From the NCBI RefSeq assembly GCF_019049855.1, contig NZ_JAHLSY010000004.1, forward strand, positions 62,001 to 126,000: a stretch of DNA of 64,000 bases. Direction: 5' to 3'. Of the stretch, positions 22,309 through 29,175 are shown in pieces (positions within the stretch are counted from its first letter, which is position 1; every line of letters starts with the position of its first letter). The DNA is from Hydrogenophilus thiooxidans. Its GTDB lineage: Bacteria; Pseudomonadota; Gammaproteobacteria; Burkholderiales; Rhodocyclaceae. The notes beneath the pieces are model-generated. The model did not search any database. It saw nothing but the letters and a program-made list of their open reading frames with translations, and had not been told where the DNA came from. Both the position numbers and the translations under genes were made by a program.

Positions 22309-24799
22309 TGGCTTGGTACCCGTCAGACGTCTGAGCGCAACAATATCCGCCATTCGGTCCCCCTTCTGGCCCCAGCTCGATCAGCCAGTCGGCGTGGCGC
22401 AAAAAATCGGGGTCGTGTTCGGCAGCGATCAGCGTGTGTCCCGCGTCGCGCAACAGAAAGAGTGCGGTGAGCAGTTTTTCGATATCGGCGAAATGCAGCC
22501 CCGTGGTGGGTTCGTCCAGAAGGTAGAGCGTCGGTGAGGGGGCGGGTTTGGCGAGTTCGCGCGCCAATTTGAGCCGTTGCGCTTCGCCGCCGGATAGGGT
22601 GGGCGCCGGTTGCCCCAGCGGCAGGTAATCGAGCCCGAGTTGAACGAGCGTGGTCAGCACGCGGCGGATCTGAGGATGGTTGTCGAAAAGCTTCAGCGCG
22701 TCTTGTGCCGAAAGCGCGAGCGCCTCGCTGATCGTCACTCCTCGATAGCGAATTTCCAAGGTTTCGCGATTATAGCGGGCACCGTGGCATGCGGGGCAGG
22801 GTTCGATCACCGGTGGAAGGAACTGCATCTCGATTTTTCGCCACCCTTCGCCCTGACACACTTCGCACCGTCCGCCCCGGACGTTATACGAAAACCGGCT
22901 GGCAGAGTACCCGCGGGCGCGTGCTTCGGGGGTCTGCGCGAAGAGATCGCGCAACGCACCCATGATCCCGGTAAACGTCGCAGGGGTGGAACGCGCGTTG
23001 TGCCCGATGGGCTGCTGGTCGACGGTGATGATGCGCTGCCAAGGCAGTGGCTCATCGCCCGTCGCGGCGGAACTGGGCGGCGCCGCGCAGGTGCCGGGCA
23101 TGAGTCGGCCCCAAGCGGGGTCGCTGGGCTGTTTGGCGAGCGTCGCACGCACGTACGGTTCGAGCGCGTCGAAAAGCAGTGACGATTTTCCCGCGCCGGA
23201 AACTCCGCACACAGCGATCAGGGCGCCTACCGGGTAGGCGATGGGGTCGCCTTTGAGATTGTGCACGCGGGCGCCGAGATGCCACACGGCGGGGTGCTCT
23301 GGCGCGATCGGTTTGCGGTGCGCGGAGAGATCGATCGGTTTGCGCAGAAAGTGGCCCGTGGGGGTGTTCGCGGCGGTGAGACCGCGATAATCGCCTTGAT
23401 AGACCACTTCTCCGCCGTGTGCTCCGGCACCCGGACCGATTTCGATCAGGTGGTCGGCAGCGTGCATCGTCGTTGCGTCGTGTTCGACGACGACAACGGT
23501 ATTGCCCGCGTCGCGTAACTGCTCGAGCGCGGTGAGCACTTTCCGGATGTCCCGCGGATGGAGTCCGCTCGTGGGTTCGTCGAGGACGAAGAGCACGCCC
23601 GAAAGCGCGTTACTCAGTTGGGTGGCGAGTCGCACCCGCTGCCGTTCGCCCCCGGAAAGGGTGGGGGTGCGTCGGGCCAAAGTCAGGTAGCCCAACCCCA
23701 ACGCAACCATCTGTCGGAGGCGCACCTCGATCAACTGAAGGATCGGTTGCGCAACCGGATGGGTGTGGTAGTGCGCTGACCATTCGCGAACGGCAGAATG
23801 CAACGCTTCGAGAGGCAGCGCTTCGAGTTCCGGTAAGGTTGCGCCCTCGAATCGGACCGCGCGAGCGGCGGGGTTGAGACGGGTACCAAGACAATCGGGG
23901 CACAGGTGGGTGTGGTCCGCTGGTGGGGGGTTGGCTGGTGCCGTTTGGGGTGGCTGGGCGCGCTCGATCATGCCTAGGCCATGACACGTGGGGCAGGCAC
24001 CGGCGGGGTGATTGAACGACAAATGGTGTGGCTCGAGTTCGGCCGCAGTGAAACCGCACCGCGGACAGGTGGGGTGGGTATCGAAGCGTAGCGTTGCGCT
24101 CTGGTCGAGGTCACAAACCAGCGCGGTTCCGGAACCGAGCGTCAAAGCGTGTTCCAGGCTGTCAGTGAGCCGCGCGCTCTGCTCGGGGCGAACTTTCAGA
24201 CGGTCGATCACCACCGCCGCGTTTTCGGGGATGGGGCCGAAGCACGAATCGAGCTCGACCGTTTGCTGGTCATGCCAGAGACGGGCGTAACCAGCAGCGC
24301 GCAATGCCTCAAAGGTGGTGAGGTGGTTGGGAAGCGCGCGTTTCGGAACCAGCAGCGCAATCCGCGCTCCTTCCCAGCGGTTCAGTACGGTATCGCGGAT
24401 TTCGGCCAGCGAATGACGGGCCAGGGGTTCGTCGGGATGGTGGGGGCAGTGCGGCGTTCCCAGCCGCGCGAACAGCAAACGCAACGCGTCAAGCACCTCG
24501 CTCATCGTGCCGACCGTCGAACGGGGGGAAGCGTTGAGGGTCTGTTGCGTCAGGGCGATCGCTGGGCGTAATCCGCTGATCCAGTCGACGTCGGGCCGTG
24601 GCAGTTGGTCGAGCCACTGTCTGGCGGAAAGCGAAAGGGCATCGAGGTAACGCCGCTGCCCCTCGGCAAAGAGGGTGTCGAACGCCAGGGATGATTTCCC
24701 GGAACCGGATACGCCGGTGATCACCGTTATCTGGTTGTCGGGTATCGTGAGGGAGATATTTTTGAGGTTGTGGGTGCGAGCACCGCGAATGGTGATCAT
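22283..24799 (-). CDS. UvrA-family excinuclease ATPase, probable paralogue
   Basis: An 838-residue double ABC ATPase of the UvrA family, which detects DNA damage. First P-loop TGVSGSGKSSLAFDTL near 30; a UvrB-binding-like region (about 130-215, ending VVIDRLKVR); zinc module CPRCGF...CPTCHGLG; signature LSGGERQRVRLATQLS; second P-loop CGVSGAGKSSLLFD; zinc module CEVCQGEGW...CPACHGARYN; signature LSGGEAQRLKLAREL. It is about 100 residues shorter than usual UvrA and early segments (SLSARQWLDQLPRPDVDWISGL) diverge, suggesting a paralogue. The ATG is 15 bases after the tRNA-Lys 3' end, with no clear ribosome site. Confidence 0.85.
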   Translation of the reverse strand: MITIRGARTHNLKNISLTIPDNQITVITGVSGSGKSSLAFDTLFAEGQRRYLDALSLSARQWLDQLPRPDVDWISGLRPAIALTQQTLNASPRSTVGTMSEVLDALRLLFARLGTPHCPHHPDEPLARHSLAEIRDTVLNRWEGARIALLVPKRALPNHLTTFEALRAAGYARLWHDQQTVELDSCFGPIPENAAVVIDRLKVRPEQSARLTDSLEHALTLGSGTALVCDLDQSATLRFDTHPTCPRCGFTAAELEPHHLSFNHPAGACPTCHGLGMIERAQPPQTAPANPPPADHTHLCPDCLGTRLNPAARAVRFEGATLPELEALPLEALHSAVREWSAHYHTHPVAQPILQLIEVRLRQMVALGLGYLTLARRTPTLSGGERQRVRLATQLSNALSGVLFVLDEPTSGLHPRDIRKVLTALEQLRDAGNTVVVVEHDATTMHAADHLIEIGPGAGAHGGEVVYQGDYRGLTAANTPTGHFLRKPIDLSAHRKPIAPEHPAVWHLGARVHNLKGDPIAYPVGALIAVCGVSGAGKSSLLFDALEPYVRATLAKQPSDPAWGRLMPGTCAAPPSSAATGDEPLPWQRIITVDQQPIGHNARSTPATFTGIMGALRDLFAQTPEARARGYSASRFSYNVRGGRCEVCQGEGWRKIEMQFLPPVIEPCPACHGARYNRETLEIRYRGVTISEALALSAQDALKLFDNHPQIRRVLTTLVQLGLDYLPLGQPAPTLSGGEAQRLKLARELAKPAPSPTLYLLDEPTTGLHFADIEKLLTALFLLRDAGHTLIAAEHDPDFLRHADWLIELGPEGGPNGGYCCAQTSDGYQAIDETATKS

Positions 24800-24814
24800 G
24801 GAACGTGACTTTGC

Positions 24815-24890
24815 TGGTGGGTCGTGCAGGATTCGAACCTGCGACCAACGGATTAAAAGTCCGCTGCTCTACCAGCTGAGCTAACGACCC
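24815..24890 (-). tRNA. tRNA-Lys(TTT), with encoded CCA
   Basis: A 76-base cloverleaf on the minus strand. The acceptor stem is GGGTCGT/ACGACCC; the D arm has AGCTCAGCTGGTAGAGC; the anticodon loop CTTTTAA gives anticodon TTT; the T arm is GGTTCGAATCC; and CCA is encoded at 24817-24815. TTT reads AAA and AAG lysine codons. Confidence 0.97.
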
Positions 24891-24930
24891 ACTCTGGTTT
24901 GCCCGGCGTTGCACCGTGCGAAGAGCCGCT

Positions 24931-24959
24931 ATGGTACGGATTTTTGTTTCGCGTGTCAA
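24931..24959 (-). promoter_or_regulatory. Sigma-70 promoter of tRNA-Lys
   Basis: TTGACA (24959-24954), a 17-base spacer and TACCAT (24936-24931) on the minus strand, about 40 bases before the mature tRNA 5' end. It may also serve the uvrA-like gene that starts just after the tRNA. Confidence 0.8.
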
Positions 24960-25022
24960 CCCATTCCTGAAAGAGAGGCGCTGTGGAACAATAACACGTA
25001 ACGAAAAGTTGAGGTATTCGCG

Positions 25023-25607
25023 ATGCTCGATCGTGAGGGTTATCGCCCAAACGTGTGCATCGTCTTGGTTAATGCGCGTAATCAGGTTTTTTGGGGAAAA
25101 CGGATCCGTGAGCATTCGTGGCAGTTTCCACAAGGGGGGATCAAGCAGGGGGAGACCCCTGTGGAAGCGATGTACCGCGAGCTCCATGAAGAGATCGGTC
25201 TCAGACCCGAACATGTGGAGATTCTCGGCCATACGCGCGATTGGCTCAAGTACGATGTGCCCCGCCGTTGGATCAAGCGCCAATGGCGAGACAGCTACCG
25301 TGGGCAGAAACAGTTGTGGTTTCTCCTGCGCTTCGTCGGACGGGATTTCCAGGTCAGCTTGCGCGCCACGCACCACCCCGAGTTCGACGCGTGGCGCTGG
25401 GCTTATTACTGGGTTCCGTTGGGTGGGGTGATCGCGTTCAAACGCCCCGTTTACCAGCAGGCGTTGGTCGAGTTGGCCCGTTTCCTGCCCGTACCGCCCC
25501 CGCCGCAGCGTTCGGACTATGCCCAACTGTGGCGCAAGCAAGCGGGGGAGCGAGGGGCGCAACAGGAGGCGTTGCTGCCCATCTCTCAAGAGCCGGTTTA
25601 TTGTTGA
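25023..25607 (+). CDS. rppH: RNA pyrophosphohydrolase RppH
   Basis: A 194-residue Nudix hydrolase that removes pyrophosphate from 5'-triphosphate RNA and so starts mRNA decay. The Nudix box reads [22 protein letters not shown] (about residues 38-59, split here as [12 protein letters not shown] and [10 protein letters not shown]). [11 protein letters not shown] precedes it and KQLWFLLRF follows, as in RppH. The C-terminal 35 residues are Pro/Gln-rich and variable. The stop abuts that of the convergent OsmC gene with no gap. Confidence 0.94.
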   Translation: MLDREGYRPNVCIVLVNARNQVFWGKRIREHSWQFPQGGIKQGETPVEAMYRELHEEIGLRPEHVEILGHTRDWLKYDVPRRWIKRQWRDSYRGQKQLWFLLRFVGRDFQVSLRATHHPEFDAWRWAYYWVPLGGVIAFKRPVYQQALVELARFLPVPPPPQRSDYAQLWRKQAGERGAQQEALLPISQEPVYC

Positions 25608-26027
25608 TCACGTTTCGTCGATGATCTCCCACGTGTGCTCGATCTGCGCGGTCTTGCCGAGCATGATCGACGCGGAGCAATATTTTTCCGCGGAGAGTTC
25701 AACGGCACGCTTGACTTTGTTGGGGTCGAGGTTACGCCCCTTCACCAGGTAGTGGAATCGGATTCGGGTAAAGACTTTGGGGTCCTTCTCTGCGCGCTCC
25801 GCGGAGAGCGTGACCGTGCAGCCGGTCACCGGTTGCCGTCCTTTTTCCAGAATGGCGACGACGTCGAATGCCGTGCATCCCCCGGCACCAGCAAGCAGCA
25901 GCTCCATGGGCCGCGGGGCCAAGTTGCGCCCACCAGCCTCTGGCGCCCCGTCCATCACGACCGTGTGTCCCGAGCCGGTCTCTGCGAGAAACGTCTTTGC
26001 CGTTACCCAACGAACCGTACATTCCAT
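25608..26027 (-). CDS. OsmC-family protein
   Basis: A 139-residue OsmC/Ohr-fold protein of the YhfA type. These dimers carry two cysteines that reduce organic hydroperoxides. The first cysteine is in LLAGAGGCTAFDVV and the second in SAEKYCSASIML, both in the expected places. RPMELLLAG matches the family signature. The start follows AGGAGAAAAGC. It converges on rppH. Peroxidase activity is inferred from the cysteines only. Confidence 0.87.
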   Translation of the reverse strand: MECTVRWVTAKTFLAETGSGHTVVMDGAPEAGGRNLAPRPMELLLAGAGGCTAFDVVAILEKGRQPVTGCTVTLSAERAEKDPKVFTRIRFHYLVKGRNLDPNKVKRAVELSAEKYCSASIMLGKTAQIEHTWEIIDET

Positions 26028-26130
26028 GCTTTTCTCCTCTTTGATCCATGCTGCCGATTGTAACCAACGTGCTACCCGTCGCGTCTGCGATCGGGAATAA
26101 GCGATAGCTAATGATCAATAAAAATTATTA

Positions 26131-26145
26131 TTGTGCAACGCACAA
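26131..26145. promoter_or_regulatory. Inverted repeat just upstream of the sRNA promoter
   Basis: TTGTGC-AAC-GCACAA, a perfect 6-bp inverted repeat with a 3-base centre, ending 7 bases before the -35 hexamer of the predicted small RNA. It lies in a very AT-rich block (about 26108-26152). It could be an operator; the regulator is unknown. Confidence 0.5.
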
Positions 26146-26152
26146 AAAAAGC

Positions 26153-26181
26153 TTGCATTCTGGCCCGCGGTTCAGTATAGT
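26153..26181 (+). promoter_or_regulatory. Sigma-70 promoter of candidate sRNA
   Basis: TTGCAT (26153-26158), exactly 17 bases, then TATAGT (26176-26181). The AT-rich stretch upstream could act as an UP element. No protein gene follows before the terminator about 80 bases later. Confidence 0.75.
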
Positions 26182-26187
26182 AACGCC

Positions 26188-26291
26188 TGAGCGCAACGGA
26201 AACGGTTTTTCCGGTGTGCATGGGTGTCTCCTCCACCTCCTCCTTTGGTGTGGATTGTGCGCCGCCACATTCAAGTGGCGGCGTTTTTTTT
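26188..26291 (+). ncRNA. Candidate small RNA with anti-Shine-Dalgarno motifs
   Basis: A predicted transcript of about 100 bases between osmC and the LTXXQ gene, with a near-consensus promoter and its own terminator. It has a 5' hairpin (26191-26202 with 26208-26219, one mismatch and a G-T pair), then a C-rich stretch at 26228-26243 that reads CTCC four times, then a 9-bp terminator hairpin (26260-26268 with 26275-26283) and eight T residues. The CTCC motifs are complementary to GGAG ribosome-binding sites, the mark of some trans-acting sRNAs. No convincing ORF lies here. The rest of the roughly 390-base gap holds only an upstream AT-rich block and the next gene's terminator. Function is inference. 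Confidence 0.7.
26260..26291 (+). terminator. Rho-independent terminator of candidate sRNA
   Basis: CGCCGCCAC (26260-26268), loop ATTCAA, GTGGCGGCG (26275-26283), then T x8 (26284-26291). A perfect 9-bp GC-rich stem. Confidence 0.93.
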
Positions 26292-26345
26292 GCATAAAAC
26301 GGGTGTGGGGCGCAATGGCGCGCACGGTGATCCATGCGCGTGGTC

Positions 26346-26379
26346 GAAAAAAACCCGCTTACCCAGTGGGCAAGCGGGT
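26346..26379 (-). terminator. Rho-independent terminator of the LTXXQ gene
   Basis: On the minus strand ACCCGCTTGCCC (26379-26368) pairs with GGGTAAGCGGGT (26364-26353), loop of three bases and one G-T pair, followed by a T run (26352-26346). It lies about 40 bases after the end of the minus-strand gene and faces the sRNA terminator. Confidence 0.92.
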
Positions 26380-26420
26380 CGAACGGGGGGGGGAGAAGTC
26401 CCTAGGAAGGGTGAAAAAGC

Positions 26421-26948
26421 TTACCGGTGCTTCGGTTTGCGGTGTTCGCCCCGTTTCGGCATGAACTCCTGGTCGAAAATGCGTTTTTGCGCATCTGTGA
26501 GCTGATCGTAGAACGATTCGACGATCTGGCGCTCTTTGCGCGCATCTTCGATCATCTCTTGGAGCATCGTTTCGCGCAGTTTCAAGCGCTCCAGTACCTT
26601 ATCTGTCTCCTGGAACGCATCTTGTTTCGCACGATGCGCTTCGAACCGTTTTTCGTGCAGCGCTTGCCATTCGTTGCGAAACGCTTGCCAAGCCGGTTTC
26701 TGCGCCTCGGTGAGTTGCAGGAGAACCTCCAGGCGGTCGAGTTTTGCCGCTTGCCGTTCCGCCATCTGCTCTTTCCACGCTTCGGGGTCGGCAGGCATGC
26801 GCGGCCCCATCTCTTTGGGCGCCATCATGCCGGGACCATGAGGCATTTCGTCCATCGGGGAACGTGCCCAGCTGGTCATTGCGGTGGCGACAAGGCCAGA
26901 AACCAGAAGGGATGTCAGAGTCGTACGTGCGATTTGCTTGCGTGCCAT
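26421..26948 (-). CDS. Periplasmic LTXXQ-motif protein (Spy/CpxP-like)
   Basis: A 175-residue protein with an N-terminal signal sequence (SLLVSGLVATAMTSWA). The mature part is Met/Pro-rich at first, then long charged helices with two LTxxQ-type motifs: LLQLTEAQKPAW and FYDQLTDAQKRIF, the hallmark of Spy/CpxP proteins. Those are periplasmic chaperones or stress sensors under Cpx/Bae-type control. Start ATG follows AGGAGA. It is divergent from a response regulator gene, and a CpxR-like box lies between them, so it probably belongs to that system's regulon. Confidence 0.85.
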   Translation of the reverse strand: MARKQIARTTLTSLLVSGLVATAMTSWARSPMDEMPHGPGMMAPKEMGPRMPADPEAWKEQMAERQAAKLDRLEVLLQLTEAQKPAWQAFRNEWQALHEKRFEAHRAKQDAFQETDKVLERLKLRETMLQEMIEDARKERQIVESFYDQLTDAQKRIFDQEFMPKRGEHRKPKHR

Positions 26949-27044
26949 TTTGCGTTCTCCTGAAAAAGGTTATGGGGTTCGATCGGTCGGGTCAGTCCCG
27001 ACGGTTGTCATTAGACCATTGGGCGGCAACAGAACGATTGCGCC

Positions 27045-27072
27045 GTTACGTCAAAACGTAACAAAACGTAAC
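27045..27072. promoter_or_regulatory. CpxR-like binding site between LTXXQ gene and its regulator
   Basis: Two tandem decamers AAAACGTAAC (27053-27062 and 27063-27072) create GTAAC-N5-GTAAC; an inverted GTTACG lies at 27045-27050. The E. coli CpxR box is GTAAA-N5-GTAAA. The site lies in the divergent promoter region, about 45-55 bases from plausible -10 elements on both sides (TCTAAT minus, TACACT plus). Confidence 0.65.
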
Positions 27073-27136
27073 AGCGGCGATGCGTCGCGGAATTCTTTGT
27101 ACACTTCGGGAAGTTCACGGACGAAAAGGAGCACGG

Positions 27137-27880
27137 ATGGGGTTGCCCTCGGTCTTGGTCGTGGATGACGACCCGGAGTTGCGAACGCTTCTCGTTGCCG
27201 ATCTCAATCGGCGCGGTTTCGCAGCGCATGCAGTGCGAGACGGTGCAGCGCTCGACGGCGTGTTGGCGCAAGGGCTGCCCGATATCCTCGTGCTCGACTG
27301 GATGTTACCCGAAGAGGACGGTCCGACCATTTTGCGACGGCTCCGTGCCAATCCCGCCACTGCCCACTTGCCGGTTTTGATGCTGACGGCGCGCGCCGAC
27401 GATTTCGATCGGATTGCTGGCTTGGAGATGGGGGCCGATGACTATTTGACCAAACCGTTTCTTCCGCGGGAACTGGAAGCGCGGTTACGAGCGATTCTGC
27501 GCCGTACCCGTGGGCTGGGTGGGGGAGCAGCTGCAACGCCGCACGGGTTGGCGCCAACTGCTTGGCGGATTGGGCCGTGGCGTTTCGATGTGGCGCGTCG
27601 CTGTCTGGTTGCCGTAGATGGGACGATCCAGCCGCTCACCGGGAGTGATTTCGCGTTGCTCTCTTTGTTCGTGCACCATCCGGGTGAGGTGCTCCATCGC
27701 GACTACCTCATGCGCGCAACCCGGGGGCGTGAATCGGACGTTTTCGATCGTGCGATCGACGTTGCGGTGAGTCGGTTGCGGGCGAAGCTCGGGCACGATC
27801 GTGACGGGATGCCCCTTTTGCGCGCCGTTCGCGGACAAGGGTACGTGTTGAGCGCATCCGTAGCGGCGGAGGATTCGTGA
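27137..27880 (+). CDS. OmpR-family response regulator, Cpx-like
   Basis: A 247-residue regulator. The receiver domain starts VLVVDDDPELRTLL; the phosphorylated Asp is residue 54 (VLDWMLPEEDG), with T in LMLTARAD and K in YLTKPF. A winged-helix DNA-binding domain follows (about 150-240, LTGSDFALLSLFVHHPGEVLHRDYL, RGQGYVLSA). The ATG at 27137 follows AAAAGGAG; upstream in-frame codons are not family-like. Its stop overlaps the kinase GTG start (GTGA). Context with an LTXXQ gene and a CpxR-like box suggests an envelope-stress role; that part is inference. Confidence 0.9.
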   Translation: MGLPSVLVVDDDPELRTLLVADLNRRGFAAHAVRDGAALDGVLAQGLPDILVLDWMLPEEDGPTILRRLRANPATAHLPVLMLTARADDFDRIAGLEMGADDYLTKPFLPRELEARLRAILRRTRGLGGGAAATPHGLAPTAWRIGPWRFDVARRCLVAVDGTIQPLTGSDFALLSLFVHHPGEVLHRDYLMRATRGRESDVFDRAIDVAVSRLRAKLGHDRDGMPLLRAVRGQGYVLSASVAAEDS

Positions 27881-29175
27881 GCAACGACTGGCAGCAGGCG
27901 TGGCGACGACTGCAGATCCGTTTGGTCGCGACGCTGACCCTCCTCATCGTGGTCTTGGTCGCTACCTCGTGGGGATTTTGGGTGGCGATGATCGCCCAAG
28001 AACGGCAGGCCCACGTTGCCGAGCAGGTCAAAAACGCATTGACCCAAGCGGCCGAGTTGCTGGCAAACGGTGGCTGGCTGTACGAAGGGGCGACGCCGTT
28101 CCCGCCCTTGCTTGTTTGGCAAGGGCTGCCTCCGCCAGGAAGCCAGGTGCAGCCGCTTCGCGATCCGTGGCCGGAGACGTTACCGGGAATCGGTGCACCT
28201 GTCGCGTGGGTGAGCGCTGAGCAGGAGGGGGTGACCGTACTGCTTCCGGACGGTCGCCCCCTTTCGGCGACGCTCTTGCTGCCCCCGCCGCCGTCCCGAG
28301 AAGGGATGGGGTGGGCGCTTTTGGCCTTGCTGGTCGTTGCAGCCGGAAGTGGTGCGTTGGCCTATTGGGGTTTGCGTCAGGTCATGCAGCCGCTACTGTC
28401 CGCAATTTCGGTGGTGGCGCAGGGAACTGTGGCAGCCAACGACGATGCTGCCGCGCACGGTGGCGTTCCCAGGCACCGCGGGGCAACCGCCGCCACCATC
28501 GCCTGGTTGGAAGCACAGATCGAACGCCTGGTACGCGAACGCACCTTGCTGATCTCTGGTATCGCACACGATTTGCGAACACCGCTTGCGCGGTTGCGCT
28601 TGCGCGCGGAATTGTTGCCTCATGACGAGGTTCGGCAGGGAATCGTGCGCGACCTCGACGAGCTGACCTACCTTGCCGATCAAGCGAACGCCTACCTCCA
28701 TTCGCTCGCACCGCCGCTTGCGGTGGAATGTCACGATCTGGTGCAGTGGCTGAAAACCCGCTATGGTGATTGGCCAGCGGTGACGCTTGTGGTACCACCA
28801 TCCGCCCCGCTTGCCACTGACTTCGGTTTGTTGGCGCGCCTCATGGACAATCTGGTCGAAAATGGCCTTGCCCATGCGCAGCGGGTGTGGATTTCACTCG
28901 CTCCGGAATCCAACGAGTGGGTCGTGCAGGTCGACGATGATGGCCCCGGTATCCCGGAAGCCGAGCGCGAGCGGGTCTTTGCTCCGTTCGTCCGCCTTGA
29001 CGCAGCGCGTAGCCGGGAAGCGGGGCGTGGGGTCGGATTGGGGCTGGCGATCGTGCGCAATTTGGCCGAACGGTTGGGAGAAGGGTTACAGCTTGACGAT
29101 TCGCCGTACGGTGGGTTGCGGGCAATCGTGCCCCTGTACGATTTGGGAGATACACGAAAAAAGGGGCCGAAATGA
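27877..29175 (+). CDS. Sensor histidine kinase, Cpx-like partner
   Basis: A 432-residue membrane kinase. Helices at about 14-38 and 145-165 bracket a roughly 100-residue periplasmic sensor, followed by a HAMP-like linker. The phosphorylated His is residue 231 (SGIAHDLRTPLARLR). ATP-binding boxes: DNLVENGLAHA (N), DDDGPGIPEAERERVF (G1), GVGLGLAIV (G2). Starts with GTG in the response regulator stop. Its TGA overlaps the ATG of the following glycosyltransferase gene, making one tight three-gene unit. Signal unknown. Confidence 0.9.
   Translation: MSNDWQQAWRRLQIRLVATLTLLIVVLVATSWGFWVAMIAQERQAHVAEQVKNALTQAAELLANGGWLYEGATPFPPLLVWQGLPPPGSQVQPLRDPWPETLPGIGAPVAWVSAEQEGVTVLLPDGRPLSATLLLPPPPSREGMGWALLALLVVAAGSGALAYWGLRQVMQPLLSAISVVAQGTVAANDDAAAHGGVPRHRGATAATIAWLEAQIERLVRERTLLISGIAHDLRTPLARLRLRAELLPHDEVRQGIVRDLDELTYLADQANAYLHSLAPPLAVECHDLVQWLKTRYGDWPAVTLVVPPSAPLATDFGLLARLMDNLVENGLAHAQRVWISLAPESNEWVVQVDDDGPGIPEAERERVFAPFVRLDAARSREAGRGVGLGLAIVRNLAERLGEGLQLDDSPYGGLRAIVPLYDLGDTRKKGPK

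Noticed and set aside
26111-26464. A 117-codon frame across the sRNA region
   Set aside because: It crosses two terminators and has low-quality composition; no ribosome site and no motif.
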